Shown piece by piece: positions 21,835-34,499 of a stretch of DNA of 64,000 nucleotides. Made by a program: the position numbers and the translations under genes. Source of the DNA: Diogma glabrata (taxonomy: Eukaryota; Arthropoda; Insecta; Diptera; Cylindrotomidae); NCBI GenBank assembly GCA_963693315.1, contig OY856188.1, forward strand, positions 251,821,905-251,885,904, read 5' to 3'. Numbering within the stretch: position 1 is the first letter of the stretch; each line of letters opens with the position of its first letter. The notes beneath the pieces were generated by a model. That model saw nothing but the letters and a program-made list of their open reading frames with translations. It had not been told where the DNA came from and did no database searches.

Positions 21835-24733
21835 ACATAATAGTATTGAGTAAAATCCAATATATAAGCTCATGATTAAAAGTTTAATTTTCTGTTGATG
21901 ATATGATGTGGTGTTTGTTGCTTGTGTATATAACCTGCTCATAAAAAGTAATACGATAGGTATTTCAACACAAAATTTTGAAAAGAAAATTTTTGTTTAT
22001 TTTGCAAAATATTATGTAGAATATTTTTATTATTATGGTAATTTGTTATTTTAGATTAAAAATCGTAATTCATTTAATATTTATGCAAACATTTGTTATT
22101 TATGTTCGCTTAAACTTGTTTTAAAGGAAACCATTTTTTAAATAGGAAAACTTTATTTTATTTGTCACAAAATTGCTAACACTACCTACAAGTTAAAGAA
22201 TACTAACCCAAAATTCTCTAACGAATTGAGTAAATTCCATAGAATTACAGATCCATTTTGAAAATTTATGCATCGTGATTTTTTGGCAATAATCGTGTAG
22301 TTCCAAAATATTGATAAAAACCATCAAATTTCTGTCAAAGAACCTCAGATCTACTCGATCTCAATGATTTTGCTTGAATCGTGGCAAATATGGCAACAAT
22401 CTACAAAAACGTATAACACCGTGTGAGTTCAAAGTCAGAATTCAAAGTGAGAATTCACAAAACCGCATTAATTAAATTTGCAAGGAAATAAATCCTTTCA
22501 AAAAATTTTCGGCAGCAAATAATAATACTTAGTTAAACAGACAGTTTTAAGTCGATACAGAACTAGGGTGCTACTTAGCAAAAACTCTTCGTGCGAATGA
22601 GAGATTCGACCAGAAAACGGGGCTGATTTTTTATCAAAATTGGATCCATTTGTATACTTTCAAAAAGACGATTTTCGGACCTGACTTATGCATGAAATTT
22701 ACTACAGCCATATTGTTATGCCCGCCAAATTACGTGATATTTAACAGGTAGCATTCATAAGAAAACCTACAATCAACTCAAGAACAAACTTAAGTTCTGT
22801 ATAGGTGTGTTGACAGGAATTTAGATCTTTGTAGTTCAAACAGCCACGGCTGCACTAACAGTAAAGACTAAATTCCCAATCAACCACCACAATTTTCCAT
22901 TTTCTTGCTTATAATATGACTACTTTGCCGTTTCTTTCATTACCATTTTTATTAATAATCATCGGCACATTCGACTTTTTTGTAACATCAAGGTTATAAT
23001 AGTTTTTGATTATACATTTGAATTCAATCGAATTTTGTTTATTTTCCTTGTTTATATAAAAAATCGAAACAGAAGAATTGCTATTGTTTAAATTTCTCTC
23101 TTTTATTTTATGATAATGATGAAACGGAGAAAGAAATAAAATTTTACAATACATGAACATTTCCAGCTTTTTGCTTGTATTCTAATTGATAAACGGGTGG
23201 TTCTTACTTTTGTTTATGATTTATAAATTGATAGAAGAATAGGAGAAATGTTATTGACAAAAATGAGACAATCTGTTATTAACTGGCTACGCTCTTAATT
23301 GTAAATGTATTGATTACAAACAATATGAATAACGAGCATCTGTTTCATGCAATCAACTCTTCCTTCTTTCTTGTTTAGTAATTTTAAAAATTATAAATAG
23401 AAAAACATTTTGCAATTTAATTAGAGTTGTGATTCAGAACTTAAAAATAAAAGTTTATGATGCGGTCGGGTTTTTGTTACAATATAAAATTAAAACCAAA
23501 GTAAAAGAAAAAACTATATTTTAATCGTAGCAAAAAAATTGTTTAACTTAAATTTAAACTGTGTTTTCCAAAATTTTAAATGTTAAGTTACGATATTTTA
23601 TGGTGTTAAATTATTGTTACGATATTTCATTGTGCTAAAATAAAATAATATAACTGAAACAAAAAAAAATTAAATGTTTTAAACGATATGGCGGTGGTTC
23701 GAGAAAGGCAAGATGACAAAAATTTAAAAGGGCCCAACCAATGTAAATATGACTACTGGATCATTTGTTTGCACAAGGTGTTCAGGAATTTTATCGTTGT
23801 AGTGTTTTAAAGCAGAGGCGTGCGGTGAGTTCATTCCATAATATGTTATTTTTTTTAATTGATATATAGAGTAGGAAATTGCTGCTGGCGTCAGCACGTT
23901 GGCTGAAGTCTATATACATGCGGAGATCAGTACGTGGTATCGTAATTAAACCACTTCACGAATATTTGCTTATTGCGAAAGTGGCACATTTTTGTTGCCT
24001 TGTATTTGCTGAAGATCTTCGCGTCCACTATAATATTGTTATGTTAAACAGCGTTTGTGGCATAAATATAATTGTTGGCTGAAAAAAAAAGAAACCTGTC
24101 GTATAATACATATTGATTGGAAGTTGACTCCAAGGAGAACTACAATCAACATTATTATCTTTTATCACTTCTCTCGATGTTATGCAAACTAGGCATGTTA
24201 GATTAATACATTATTTTTGTTGATTTTAAAAGTCACAATGAAACGTCATAAATAAATTATCTTTGTTCTTTAGAGATATTTTGTTGGGTTAGAATCCGCG
24301 TTTTAGTCCGTACATTCGTTTCTATTTAAAATTAGTAAAATTCCCTTGGATATATAGATACCGTAGGTATCTATTCTATTAGTGAGAAGTCTTACGTTTC
24401 ACTATGTTTGGATCCAACGAAATATATGGTAGAATATTAACATTTATGATGGAAATAGTCCAATAATGAGAGTTGGCATTGGTAAAAAATAAGGACAATG
24501 TTGATCTAGGTCCATGTGGAGATTATTGCTGATTAAACACCATTACAATAACGGATCGTTTTCCGAAACACACAAACCAACCTTTTAGTACATTTGTACC
24601 GAGAGCATTATTTTTACAAAAATTTATTTTATCTATATAAATGTGTTTCAGTTAAACGAGTGTTAGGACGGTGTTTGTGTTATTCTTAAAAATGGTATAA
24701 ATAAAATAAGGAAGTAAATAAAATAATGAAATA
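21835..24733. other. AT-rich intergenic DNA
   Basis: No gene recognised. A small GC-richer patch lies at 22560-22860 and another at 23760-24070, neither with a readable motif. One perfect dyad at 24354-24374 is listed separately. Confidence 0.5.
24354..24374. repeat. Perfect 9+3+9 dyad
   Basis: The sequence atagatacc, spacer gta, then ggtatctat form a perfect inverted repeat. No associated gene is seen. Confidence 0.5.
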
Positions 24734-24880
24734 GTGCAGAGACTAACCTCTATCTGCATAACGGGGACGCCGGGACATCGTCCTACCTCATCAATGGAGG
24801 GAATACTTCCACTCAATTTGCAAAGTAAGAGCATAGCCAGGGAACCAAAACTGAGATTTATAATGAAAGGTATGAGAAAG
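24734..24880 (+). pseudogene. LOA-like retrotransposon scrap
   Basis: The plus strand reads, with frame changes, CRPTSSMEGILPLNLQSKS and IAREPKL..FIMKGM. This aligns with CPTASMKMLLGLVPLHLQVK and ARETIQGFSMKGM in the element at 57886-60060 (the region between reverse transcriptase and RNase H). Only this short stretch survives. The RNase H relic at 27420 is the same family and strand, so the two may be halves of one insertion. Confidence 0.6.
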
Positions 24881-26043
24881 TGAATGATCCTAAAGTTTTT
24901 AAATTCTAACTAGATGAATGAAATATATGACCTGGTTTTAGTTTTCTTAAAAACCACTATGGACTGACGAACCTTTATTTTCTTATTTGGCTCAAATTTG
25001 AAAAGACATAACCAAAATTTCCATTGGAATATGAACAGTTTTTTCATTTTTTCTTCGTTTAAAAGTAATACTAGATCGATATCATAGACATTTGTACAAC
25101 TTAGCGTTTTCAATTAAACTTGGCACATAATGGAATAGGCAGTAGCCAAAAACAAAATGGCATTGATCATCAAAGAGCCGTAAGCACAGTTGAAAATTTT
25201 AGCACAGTCTGTTGTATGTGAACATTTGGAACTGTGCATGCAAAAAATTTTGCCTGATTTCCACATTTTCTCTACATAAAATAAATTCTGAACTTAACTT
25301 GTCCTGAATAACTCATTGGATGTAAAACACGAATCGAACCACAAAAGTGAACCTGAAATGCTAGTTTTTTTTTTAATTTGTATATTTTCCTCACATAAAA
25401 CTAAATCTATGATGAAGTCGGAACCAACTACACATTTGAGAAATTAGGCACAATCTTTTGTAGGTGGAATTTTATTTGGATTGGATTGAGGCTTTGAAGT
25501 TGTTTATATTAACATAAGAGATTTTGTAAGATCATTGCCGATGAATTTGGACTACCGAAGTCAATGTAAATTTTGAACAATTCGTTACATAATGAATCCA
25601 AAATTTGTTGAATTTTTTGCAATTGTTTAAATGTAAATCATAATTCGGGGCCAATACATTTTTTTATCTTCAAAAAAACTTAAAACAAAATCATTCTTTT
25701 GGAAATTTTTAAATTTTAGATTATCCTTTGGTTATAGAACACGGCACATAAAGTTGGAACGGTTGTAGCTTAGCTCAGTGAAAATGCATTATTTGTTCTC
25801 GATTACAATAATTTTTTATGTACATATTTATAGACTATAGGTTCTAGACCGCCCAATTTGTGAAATGGAAAAGTAGCTTTTGTGTCAGATTTGAAACGTA
25901 CAACCTAAAATATGCTTTTTGGGTCCCATCCCAATAAATAAAAAAAGGAGTCAAAAATTGGGACGACCAACCTAGTTGGTCTTGCAACAACTTGCATTAT
26001 CGACCCAAAAAGTGGAATTTTTATGCATCAATAATTGAGTCAC
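24881..26043. other. AT-rich intergenic DNA
   Basis: No recognised gene. A perfect 7+3+7 dyad (gaccaac, cta, gttggtc) lies at 25965-25981 beside a second partial inverted pair (cccaat / attggg). Confidence 0.45.
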
Positions 26044-26065
26044 GGTACATTAGACTGGTGATGTA

Positions 26066-27183
26066 CATTAGACTGTTCGTTAAAAATTAAATTTTCTGAG
26101 GCCCCCCCCTCTAAGAAAAATTCGTTTTGGTGAAAAAATACGAGATCATTTTTTCAATACGAAATCTCTACCAGAACCGAAGTTATGAATCTTGGAAAAT
26201 AAGCCTTCAAGCCAAAAATCACAAAATTCTCGAAATTTAGATCCGTTTTATTTCCCCTAAAAAAGAAAAAATCCTCGAACAAGTATATCTTTTTGTTTAT
26301 ATAGAACCCGCGAAAAAAAATTTCAGCTGAATCAAAAATGTCTTAGTCACATTTTGTCCTAATCTGTTCGGTATGTAAAAGAATGACCGCTTGATAAATT
26401 AATTTTTTTTCTAACGGTAAAAATCAATTCTCTATTAATTAAAAATACGTTTTGATAGGAAATGAAACGTTGAATACGATGGTCATACTAAAAACTCATT
26501 TCGTGGGTGGGGCAATGACTAAAGATCGATTTGAACATTTTATTTGTTTATAACAATAGGAATTTGTTAATAGCTTTTATTTTATTAATTTTAATTTTTT
26601 TGTAAACTATGTAGTATCTTTTAACTTTAAAATAAAACAAAATAGAAGTTTCTATCTTTAATAGAACCGAAGTTATGAATATTTGAAAATAACTCGTCAA
26701 ACAGAAAATCACGAAATTCTCGAAATTTAGAACCGCTATATTTTCTAAAAAAAAAAATCCTCGAACACATATATCTTTTTTTCGATATAAAACCCATAAA
26801 AAAATTTCAGCCAAATCAAAATGTGTCGGTCATAAAGGTGTTCGGTTTGTAAAATAATGACCTATATTCATATATGTTTTTACGAGTTACGGAGAATTTC
26901 GAGTTTTTTTTTTTCAAAATATCATCAGAAATATATGTTTTAGGCAAAAAATAACCAATACCTTTTTTGTAGAGAACTAAATTTCCTACAAAAATGTTCA
27001 TATGATTATTTCTTTAAATCTGCATATTTCATGAGATATTTAACAAAATCTACGATTTTATCAAAAAAATCAACTTCGATGGTTTTGCGACAAGCGTTAT
27101 TTTTATTTTAAAAAAATGTCCTCGCATTTTTTACACCCAAACGAATTTCTGAGCAATTTCAATTTTTAACGAACAGTTTAATG
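26066..27183. mobile_element. TA-flanked inverted-repeat DNA element, 1.1 kb
   Basis: The left end reads CATTAGACTGTTCGTTAAAA after TA (26064-26065). The right end is its inverse, ending cagtttaatg at 27183 and followed by TA. The terminal inverted repeats extend inward about 80 bases with mismatches; both arms include attcgttt(t/g)ggtg. TA duplication and end sequence suit the Tc1/mariner superfamily. The interior has no transposase. Instead it holds two diverged direct copies of a ~220-bp block, at about 26171-26400 and 26661-26870. Both start agaaccgaagttatgaat and contain cgaaatttaga and tcctcgaaca. I read it as a non-autonomous element. Confidence 0.72.
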
Positions 27184-27419
27184 TATATGGATGGTTGTAG
27201 TTTTACTACATATTAAATAGCAAATTTGTATGTAGAAATGATTCAAATGGGCTACAGCTTTCGTAGGCTTCCAAAATTTGTTCTCGATATGGATATTTTC
27301 TCAACCAGAAAATGTCTACGTTGAATTGAATTTGTCGATTAAACTTTGAATTAGAAACCATTGTTTTAACTCCTTTTTGTATTTAAAATAAATTTTTAAT
27401 ACCGATATACCGTAACCGG

Positions 27420-28610
27420 GTATGGGTTTGTTCGATTTCAATACCGCAATAGCGGTCAAAGTAATGATGTAATCAAATGGTACACGAATGGTTCAAAAAC
27501 TGAGATAGGAGTTGGTGCAGAATTAGTTGGATAGAAAACCAAATAATTTGAACCAATAGGCACCTAACATAGTGTCTGTCAGGCTGAAATATGTGCAATA
27601 AATATATGTGCAGAAGTAAGTTTAAGAAAAAATAATAAAAACAAGTGGATTGCTATCTTGTGCCAACTCAAGCAGTTGTTAAGGCACTAAGCGCATACAC
27701 CCTTACATTCAAAATATTTGGAAGCTATTAGCTAAACAAGTTTGGTAATGATAACAATGTAAGATTTTGTTTACTGGATCCGGTTCATGGGGATATCGCA
27801 GGTAACGAAACCGACAAATTAGCAAGGAACGATGCAATAACATCTTTTGTCGAACTAGAATCCATTATGAACTAAAGAATAAATCCATGGAGAAAGAATA
27901 AGAGATAAAATTATGACCGTAAAGTCTATATAGCAGTGCTCGCAAATACGCGGCAAAATACTCAATTAGCAACTTCGTCTATTCTAATTTATTAAATTTA
28001 TTTGGTGTGAAAAATTCGAAATGCTTGAACAATTATTAAATTTTTAAAAATTTTTAAATAATACTTTTGCGAATATTAAATAAAAAAATTTTCATTAGAG
28101 TTATTTGATTGAAATAGTAACAGTTTTCTGACATTATTTGTGGACTGTTAAAGGAGGAATATTGCTGTTCTGAAATGCAATATGGTGTTGATTAAATGTT
28201 GGTTTAATTAAAATTTGGTTATTTTTGTTGATTTTATAAATTGGTTTGACAGACAAAAAAAATCATTACAAAATTATAACGTTTGGCACGCTAATTCGGA
28301 TTTACTTGTGGTAACCACAGACTAATTAGGAACTACATGAAAATACTGACAGGTCTTATATGATACTATGCAGATTAAGAAAACACTTCAAGAACATTGG
28401 AGTGAAGGAGACAGACGAATGTAGATTATGTCTATTGGAGAAGGAGAAATGTCTCAAAAGTTGTGAAGCTTTGACCTACATGAGAATATTTTATCGAGGA
28501 AGCAATTTATTGACGGCTATGACATTCATACATTGGTCCCTCCCCATGTCCTGATGTTCGTAAAAACTGCTGAATTGGAGGGGTTCTTTAGCTAGTTACT
28601 CACCAGCGAG
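27420..28610 (+). pseudogene. LOA-like retrotransposon 3' half (RNase H), degraded
   Basis: This plus-strand relic covers RNase H and the C-terminal cysteine motif of the same family as 57886-60060. Readable blocks are WYTNGSKTEIGVGAELVG, FEPIGT, CQAEICAI, NKWIAIL and DKLARNDAITSFVELE, broken by stops and frameshifts. The 28360-28550 segment gives KHFKNIGVKETDECRLCLLE and CEALTYMR, matching the CxxC-type tail that follows RNase H in these elements. Between the two lies about 400 bases of unreadable AT-rich sequence (27910-28330), probably a later insertion or decay. Not functional. Confidence 0.75.
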
Positions 28611-28839
28611 TAGACAGACGAGGCACTACCACTTATTAATCAACTAATCTAGTATTCGGATAATTATTAAACCCTTTCAACGCTTGTAGAATGGAGTATT
28701 AACAGATCTTGAAATTTTTTTTCATCAATAAATTTGACCTACGAAGTTGCAAAGACTACGCGCTTTACGTTGCAAGATTATTGTCAGCGACACTTTGTAT
28801 GGTTTGATTTACGACACGGTATACACATTCAGCTATATG

Positions 28840-29760
28840 TAGTGTTGATATAAAAAATACCAATATATCGATAGTTATCGATTTATAAAATAACGATATC
28901 AGAATGATAAAATATTGATACATCGATACTTATCGTTATTTATCGATGCATCGATACATATCGATTATCGATACTTATAACGATAGTTAAACATATTTAG
29001 TTTTATTCATATTTTTTATATCAATTTTTTTTATATTTTTTTCAATACTACCGAGCCTTTGCAGCAGTAATAAATACCTGCTGAATATTTGATTTTTGTT
29101 GTATTACAATTTTTAAATCTTCAGGGGTTGTGACTCCTAGCTAGGCAATCAAAACTAGATAACTGACTAAACAATAAATGATTACTCCCTCTTTGCTGGG
29201 CCTACATTATAATTTAAAAAAACAGTAAAACAATTTTTCTAAGGCATTTAATTATTTACATTAATATCGAAGATGCTTTCAAATGCAATACAAAAATACA
29301 AAATAATCAAAATTATGTTTTTACGTAATCATAAAAACTATGACGAACAACACTTCTGTTTTGAAAAATAAAGTAAGGGGTTCACTTTTCTTAAAGTATC
29401 ATTCTATTCGCCCATGAATAGGAGAAATTTCTATCTTTCAGGTAAATACTACATAAGCCAGAACCTATAACCTGACAATTTAAAAATTATAGTTCAGAAT
29501 TATTCAAGCAATTTAGGTATTTTGAAACTGCTCCTAGGACTGGACCATAAAAAAAGATTTATAGAAAATATCAATACCAAAAACTACGGATAAAGTGGAT
29601 ATCACATATCGATAACTATCGATAGTATCACAATTGATCGGTAAGTATCGATATATCGACATTTTCCAAAAATATATCGATATAGTCGATATATATACTT
29701 ATCGATATTTATCGATATATCGACACATAAGTTATATCGATATTTTTTAAAATCGACATT
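28840..29760. mobile_element. hAT-like element rich in TATCGATA
   Basis: The left end starts TAGTGTTGATAT and the right end near 29760 is a diverged inverse of it (tattttttaaaatcgacatt). Both end regions, 28860-28995 and 29590-29755, are packed with ATCGAT and TATCGATA words in several orientations, while the middle has none. Ends beginning TAGTGTTG or CAGTGTTG and dense subterminal repeats bound by the transposase are known for hAT elements. No transposase is encoded, so it would be non-autonomous. I could not confirm an 8-bp target duplication. TATCGATA is also the core DRE word in Drosophila. Confidence 0.6.
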
Positions 29761-31400
29761 TTCGATAAAGTTGTTAATATCACGAAAAGATATTTTTAAT
29801 CAAAATTGAATCTTTTCACGAAAGTTTGGATAAAAACTTTTGAGATACCAGAAATCGAAAATTCAGCGCCATAAAATCACAGCAATGGAAGTTTGGTCTC
29901 CAGATATCAACTCCGCACAATAATCCAAAATTTAATCCCAGAAAGTTGTCACAGTATTATTTCGTACAAGAAAGTGGGTGTACTATAGCGAACTTATTAA
30001 TTAAAAACGTGCTTCTGTAAGGACCTGACAGAGCAATAAGCTAATAGACCTGAATTTATTTATTTAAATAAAATATGAAATTGCTTTGAATTTTAAAAAT
30101 CAGCTTCAAATTTGAAGATCAAACCAACTCATATGGAGAGAAGAGAGTCATTGGTTAACCGCAAACCACCATTGACCAGTAACGGAATAAACACTTGTTT
30201 TTGAACGACTACAGTTTTATAAATTCTAAGAATAAATGAAATAAAAGCACAAATTTTTTCATTATTCTTTAAATCTTAACAAAAATCAGGCATATTTTTA
30301 ATCGATTTTGTTCCATATATGTATCTTACCATTGAATGCTATCTATATATTACATATAATAAAATGAAAGTTAAATAAATATAAAATTAAAAAAATAACA
30401 ACAATTTTCATGAAAAAAGGGGCAACAATAGGTTAGTTGTCAGAAAGAATAAAATAAAGGAAAAACTCTTATTGATAAGATTTTCTTTTCTGCTGATTAT
30501 TGGAGAAAAAAATTGCTCTATGTATTTTCCTGATAAAAATGAGATATTCGCATTAAACGATTTCAGGATTTAGTAAAATTCTATGAAAAGAAGAAAAGAT
30601 TTAAAAATTTATTGGTCTGAAGCGATAAATGAAAATGCCTCTACTTGTCTTTAGAGTTGTTATTTTTTTCGATTTATTCGAAGAAAAAAAAATGTGAAAA
30701 TTTAAATGGAATATTTTAAATAATCACAACACCTTAGGGTATTTTCATGTATTTTTTAAATTTAGAGTTTATACGAACAAGACGTGTTATGTTTAATGAC
30801 ATTGAAAGTTTATAAATAAGGATTATGCAAAGTAGATTTTCTTACAGGTATACTGCTTATCTGTTTATAAACTGTTTTTATTAACAACAAATACTTTAAA
30901 TTAATTTCTGTTAGATAATAAAAGAAAATGTGTAAAAATTACCCAATGACACTGAATTTGATTTTAATTTGCTTAAATAAAATAGAATAATAGACTTTAC
31001 ATTAATGTCTGCAAGAAATACAAACCTAGATAATTAATGTGGGTCGGTGTTTTTAGTTAATACATAAGAGTAAATTCAAAATTAGATACTTGAATAAATT
31101 TGTTTCAATTTTGTAAAATAAATTAATATATAAATAAATAATACAAAAATTTTAATGCAAATAAATAGTTAAAATTAGGTTGAATTTACAATTGAGACCT
31201 CGCACATTGTTCATTAATGTAATGCCATCATAATGATATACAAAAAGAAAATCAAAATGATTGATTGACTTCTTGGTCGTCAGTTATAATTTAAAACGAT
31301 GAAGTAGATTTGTCTGTTTGTATACAAATAAATTTATTTTAACACATTTGTGGAAAAAAAATGAATTAATAAACAAAATAATTTTAATGAATCTTTGGTA
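29761..31400. other. AT-rich intergenic DNA
   Basis: No coding or RNA feature was recognised. Long A and T runs dominate. Confidence 0.55.
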
Positions 31401-32258
31401 TAGTAAAGAGTTTTTCAATAGGGACATATGTAACAATTTTGTATTTTAATACGAACGCACTCTTAAACTTTTTTTATGATCTGTCAATGTCAAAACATTA
31501 GTCAAAGTTTACATTTTTATCATGGTGAAGTTCACGAACGAGCAACGTTTGGAAATTATTAAAAAATACTACCAAAATTCTCAGTCGGTGATCGCAACTT
31601 TAAGAGCGCTTACTCCAATTTTCGGTCGTAATAATCGTCCCACCAGACAAGCTGTGCGTGCTATAGTGGATAAATTCGAGTCAACATATTCACTATTGAA
31701 TGTTCCTGTGCCAGTGTGACAACGCACCATTCGGAGAACCAAAAATATCGCAGCCGTAAGAGCTTCAGCTCAAAACGAGTCAAATCAGTCGAGATCTTCG
31801 CCTACACCCTTATAGGATCAAATTAACTCAAGAACTGAAGCCTCTTGATCATTTGAATTGCCGAAACTTCTCCGATTGAGCTCAGCAAAAGTTTGAAGAA
31901 AATAATGAATTTCATCGAAAAATCATCTTCAGCGATGAAGCTAATTTCTGGCTAAATGTCTTTGTTAACAAGCAAAATATGCGTTTTTGGTCAGCAACAA
32001 AACCATATGTGCTTCAAGAGACTACACTTCATCCACAAAAAGTGACCGTGTGGTGTGGATTTCATGCTGGGGTTGGATTGGATCCTATTTTTTCGTCGAT
32101 CACAGCAAACGTGCTCACGGTGGTCATATGGCCGAGATCGAATTCCATTCTTAAATGTAACATGTTTATTGTATATGAAATAAATTTCATCTCGATATCT
32201 CAATTATTCTGAGTTTTATTTAAATACAAAATTGTTATGTTCTTATTGAAAAACCCTG
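31401..32258 (+). mobile_element. Tc1/mariner-type transposon, internally deleted
   Basis: Terminal inverted repeats are visible: gtttttcaat followed by aacaattttgtattt at the left end (from about 31410), and the inverse aaatacaaaattgttatg...attgaaaaaccctg at the right end, followed by TA at 32259-32260. The left end is preceded by TA and its outermost bases have diverged. At about 860 bp it is shorter than the ~1.3 kb usual for the group, because the transposase has lost its C-terminal half. Confidence 0.82.
31522..32215 (+). pseudogene. Mariner-type transposase, broken
   Basis: The transposase starts at ATG 31522 with MVKFTNEQRLEIIKKYYQNS, the first helix-turn-helix, then FGRNNRPTRQAVRAIVDKFE. 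A TGA at 31717 ends this 65-codon frame. Further blocks lie in shifted frames: RTKNIAAVRASAQN, the KIIFSDEANFWLN block with the first catalytic Asp (~31920), NKQNMRFWSATKPYV and LHPQKVTVWCGFHAGVGLDP (~32030-32085). The segment carrying the second and third catalytic acids is missing: after ~32145 the sequence jumps to the 3' terminal region. The DDE/D triad is therefore incomplete and the protein dead. Confidence 0.87.
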
Positions 32259-32260
32259 TA

Positions 32261-34499
32261 TAACAAAACCGCAGCTTGAAAATGTTGTTTTAGTTTGCAA
32301 AATATTTAGAAAAGAATCGCGAGACGTTTTAAAACTGAATTAAGAGAACAAGTGTAGGCATTAGATAATTAGAAAATACCGCGCATCAGAGAAGCTTATA
32401 CAATGAGAATTCGACTCAAAGATTTTAACCCAACAAATCCTAATCAAAACTAAAATGGGCTTGCCAATAATCCAGCAACAGACATATTTCTTGATCATGT
32501 AACGCATTGTCTTCCTTGATAATTAAAGCCCACACAGCCCATATCTCACATTAATTCGTATGTCAATAACACGGTCTGGACTGCGAGGGATTGTCACACC
32601 TGTAGATCAAAAATAAAAATATTTACAATTCAACAAAAACTGATTGATCCATGCGGCTAAGGCCGTAAGTTATCTTCTTAACCGCAATGTTGTTTTTTTC
32701 TTTGCAATACGATAAAAATCGTATTTCGTAATTTCTTTTGCAATAAAAATTCAAAATTTAAATTTGTTTTTATAAGTGAAAGGATCATTTAATATTCGCC
32801 ACAACATTTTTTCGCAGCCTTTAAATTCGCCCAAATTGAAAAACATTTTTTTACGAAAATTTCTATATTTATTGACATATTTGGTTTCTATTTCGCAAAC
32901 TGATCAATAATCAAGGAGATCAATCAAAAAAGCACTCTGGAACTATAACATATATTTATAGCAACAAACCCAAAGATCCTAATTTAAAAATCAAATAGAA
33001 GTTGGAAACGAATATTTAATCTTGACATTTATATTTCCATCCCAAAAAATCATTTTATCCTTAAAGTTGAATTTTTCATGCCTTCGAAACTTTGTAACAT
33101 ATTTTTATTGTGTTTCTTCTCCCGGCTCCCCCAACCCACAAGAAAACTATGTAACTATTTTTTTTTTGTTGATGACGGTTGAAACTTACATTAGAAAACG
33201 AAACTTCATCTTAAAAAAAACAAAACGTTCATCTTCCATCTTCAAGATAATATTAAAAAGTATGAGAAAAGGAAATGGAAAATGTGTAACGATTTTCAAT
33301 TCAATTTTCATATTTTCACTTGTTTTTTTTTCTTCTATGTAAACATATTATTCTTCTGTTACTTGATTAGAACAAAAACTAGGAATATATTTAAAGACAA
33401 ATATAAGCTAGAAAAGCGAAATAATTTTATTATGAGGGTAGTGCGATTACGTCATTAGAGTAAAAGTTCTTTTTGTATTTTACTTCTTCGTTTCTTAGTT
33501 TTTCAATTTCAAAACATAAGCTTTACAAAACAGGGGATAAGATAAAACAAAGAACTTGATACTTGATAGAGTAAGACAAAACGCAAATTCTTGCTTCGTG
33601 TGGGTGATTCTTGATAACTTCTGTAGCTAACAGCCATAATCTCAGTCGAACTGTTGTGAGTGATAAGACGTTGCGCATGGCTTGAAAATTTGATGGAAAA
33701 ACAGGAATGCCAATTATTTTCTTTAGAATTTGTTCTTATTTTCTATATCAATACATTTTTTTCAGAATAAACTTGGTTCGTGTTTTTTTTTTCATTCTTT
33801 TCATTTTATTAGAATAAACTGATAAGTGATAAAAATCTGGAAAAAAGAACAACAAAATTTGCTTTCATTGTAAGTAAGAAGACACTCCCTGAATAAATTT
33901 TGTTTATTTTTAAGAAATTTCTAAATCTGATAAAAAATAAATAATAATAATAATTTTAAGTAACAATAAATTTAAGACATCTTTTTTTTGTTTTGTTTTC
34001 ATATTTTTATTACTTTTGTATTTTATTGTTTTATTAATTTTTTTTCTTTTATATTTGTGGATGGGTTTTTGCTATCGAGCTGATAATAATTGTGTGTTTG
34101 GGGCAATCAATAAGAATGAACGAGATGTTGTTGAGGTGTAAACCGGTTCGTTTTGATTTTGGGTATTTGATAAAACACGTCACATGTTAGAAATACAAAT
34201 AGATCAGAAAAAAAGAAAGGTTAACATCCTCTATTAAGCCTAAAAGATCTGAAGAGCACGAGAGGAGGACGAAAATGCAACCAATTGGTTTAAACAAAAT
34301 GAATCAGTTTCAGCGAGTGTAAGCAGTTGAGTTTTAAAATGGGTAATATACTATGACAATTGTATGCTATTTATGCTGTGTAATGTACCAGCACCATTTT
34401 AAAGTCAAATAAAATGTGGAAAGGATTAATCACAGGATCATCACTATAAAAAAAAATTGAATAAATTAGAGGAAATCTTTGAAAGAACTTTTCGAATCT
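32261..34499. other. Intergenic DNA without a recognised gene
   Basis: The stretch 32330-32600 is less AT-rich and may be decayed coding DNA, but no motif is readable. The rest is AT-rich with long A and T runs, and the 106-codon frame at 33022 is low complexity. Confidence 0.45.

Noticed and set aside
33022..33342. 106-codon plus-strand frame
   Set aside because: It is low complexity (Phe, Ile, Lys, Ser) from AT-rich DNA, without motifs or splice context.
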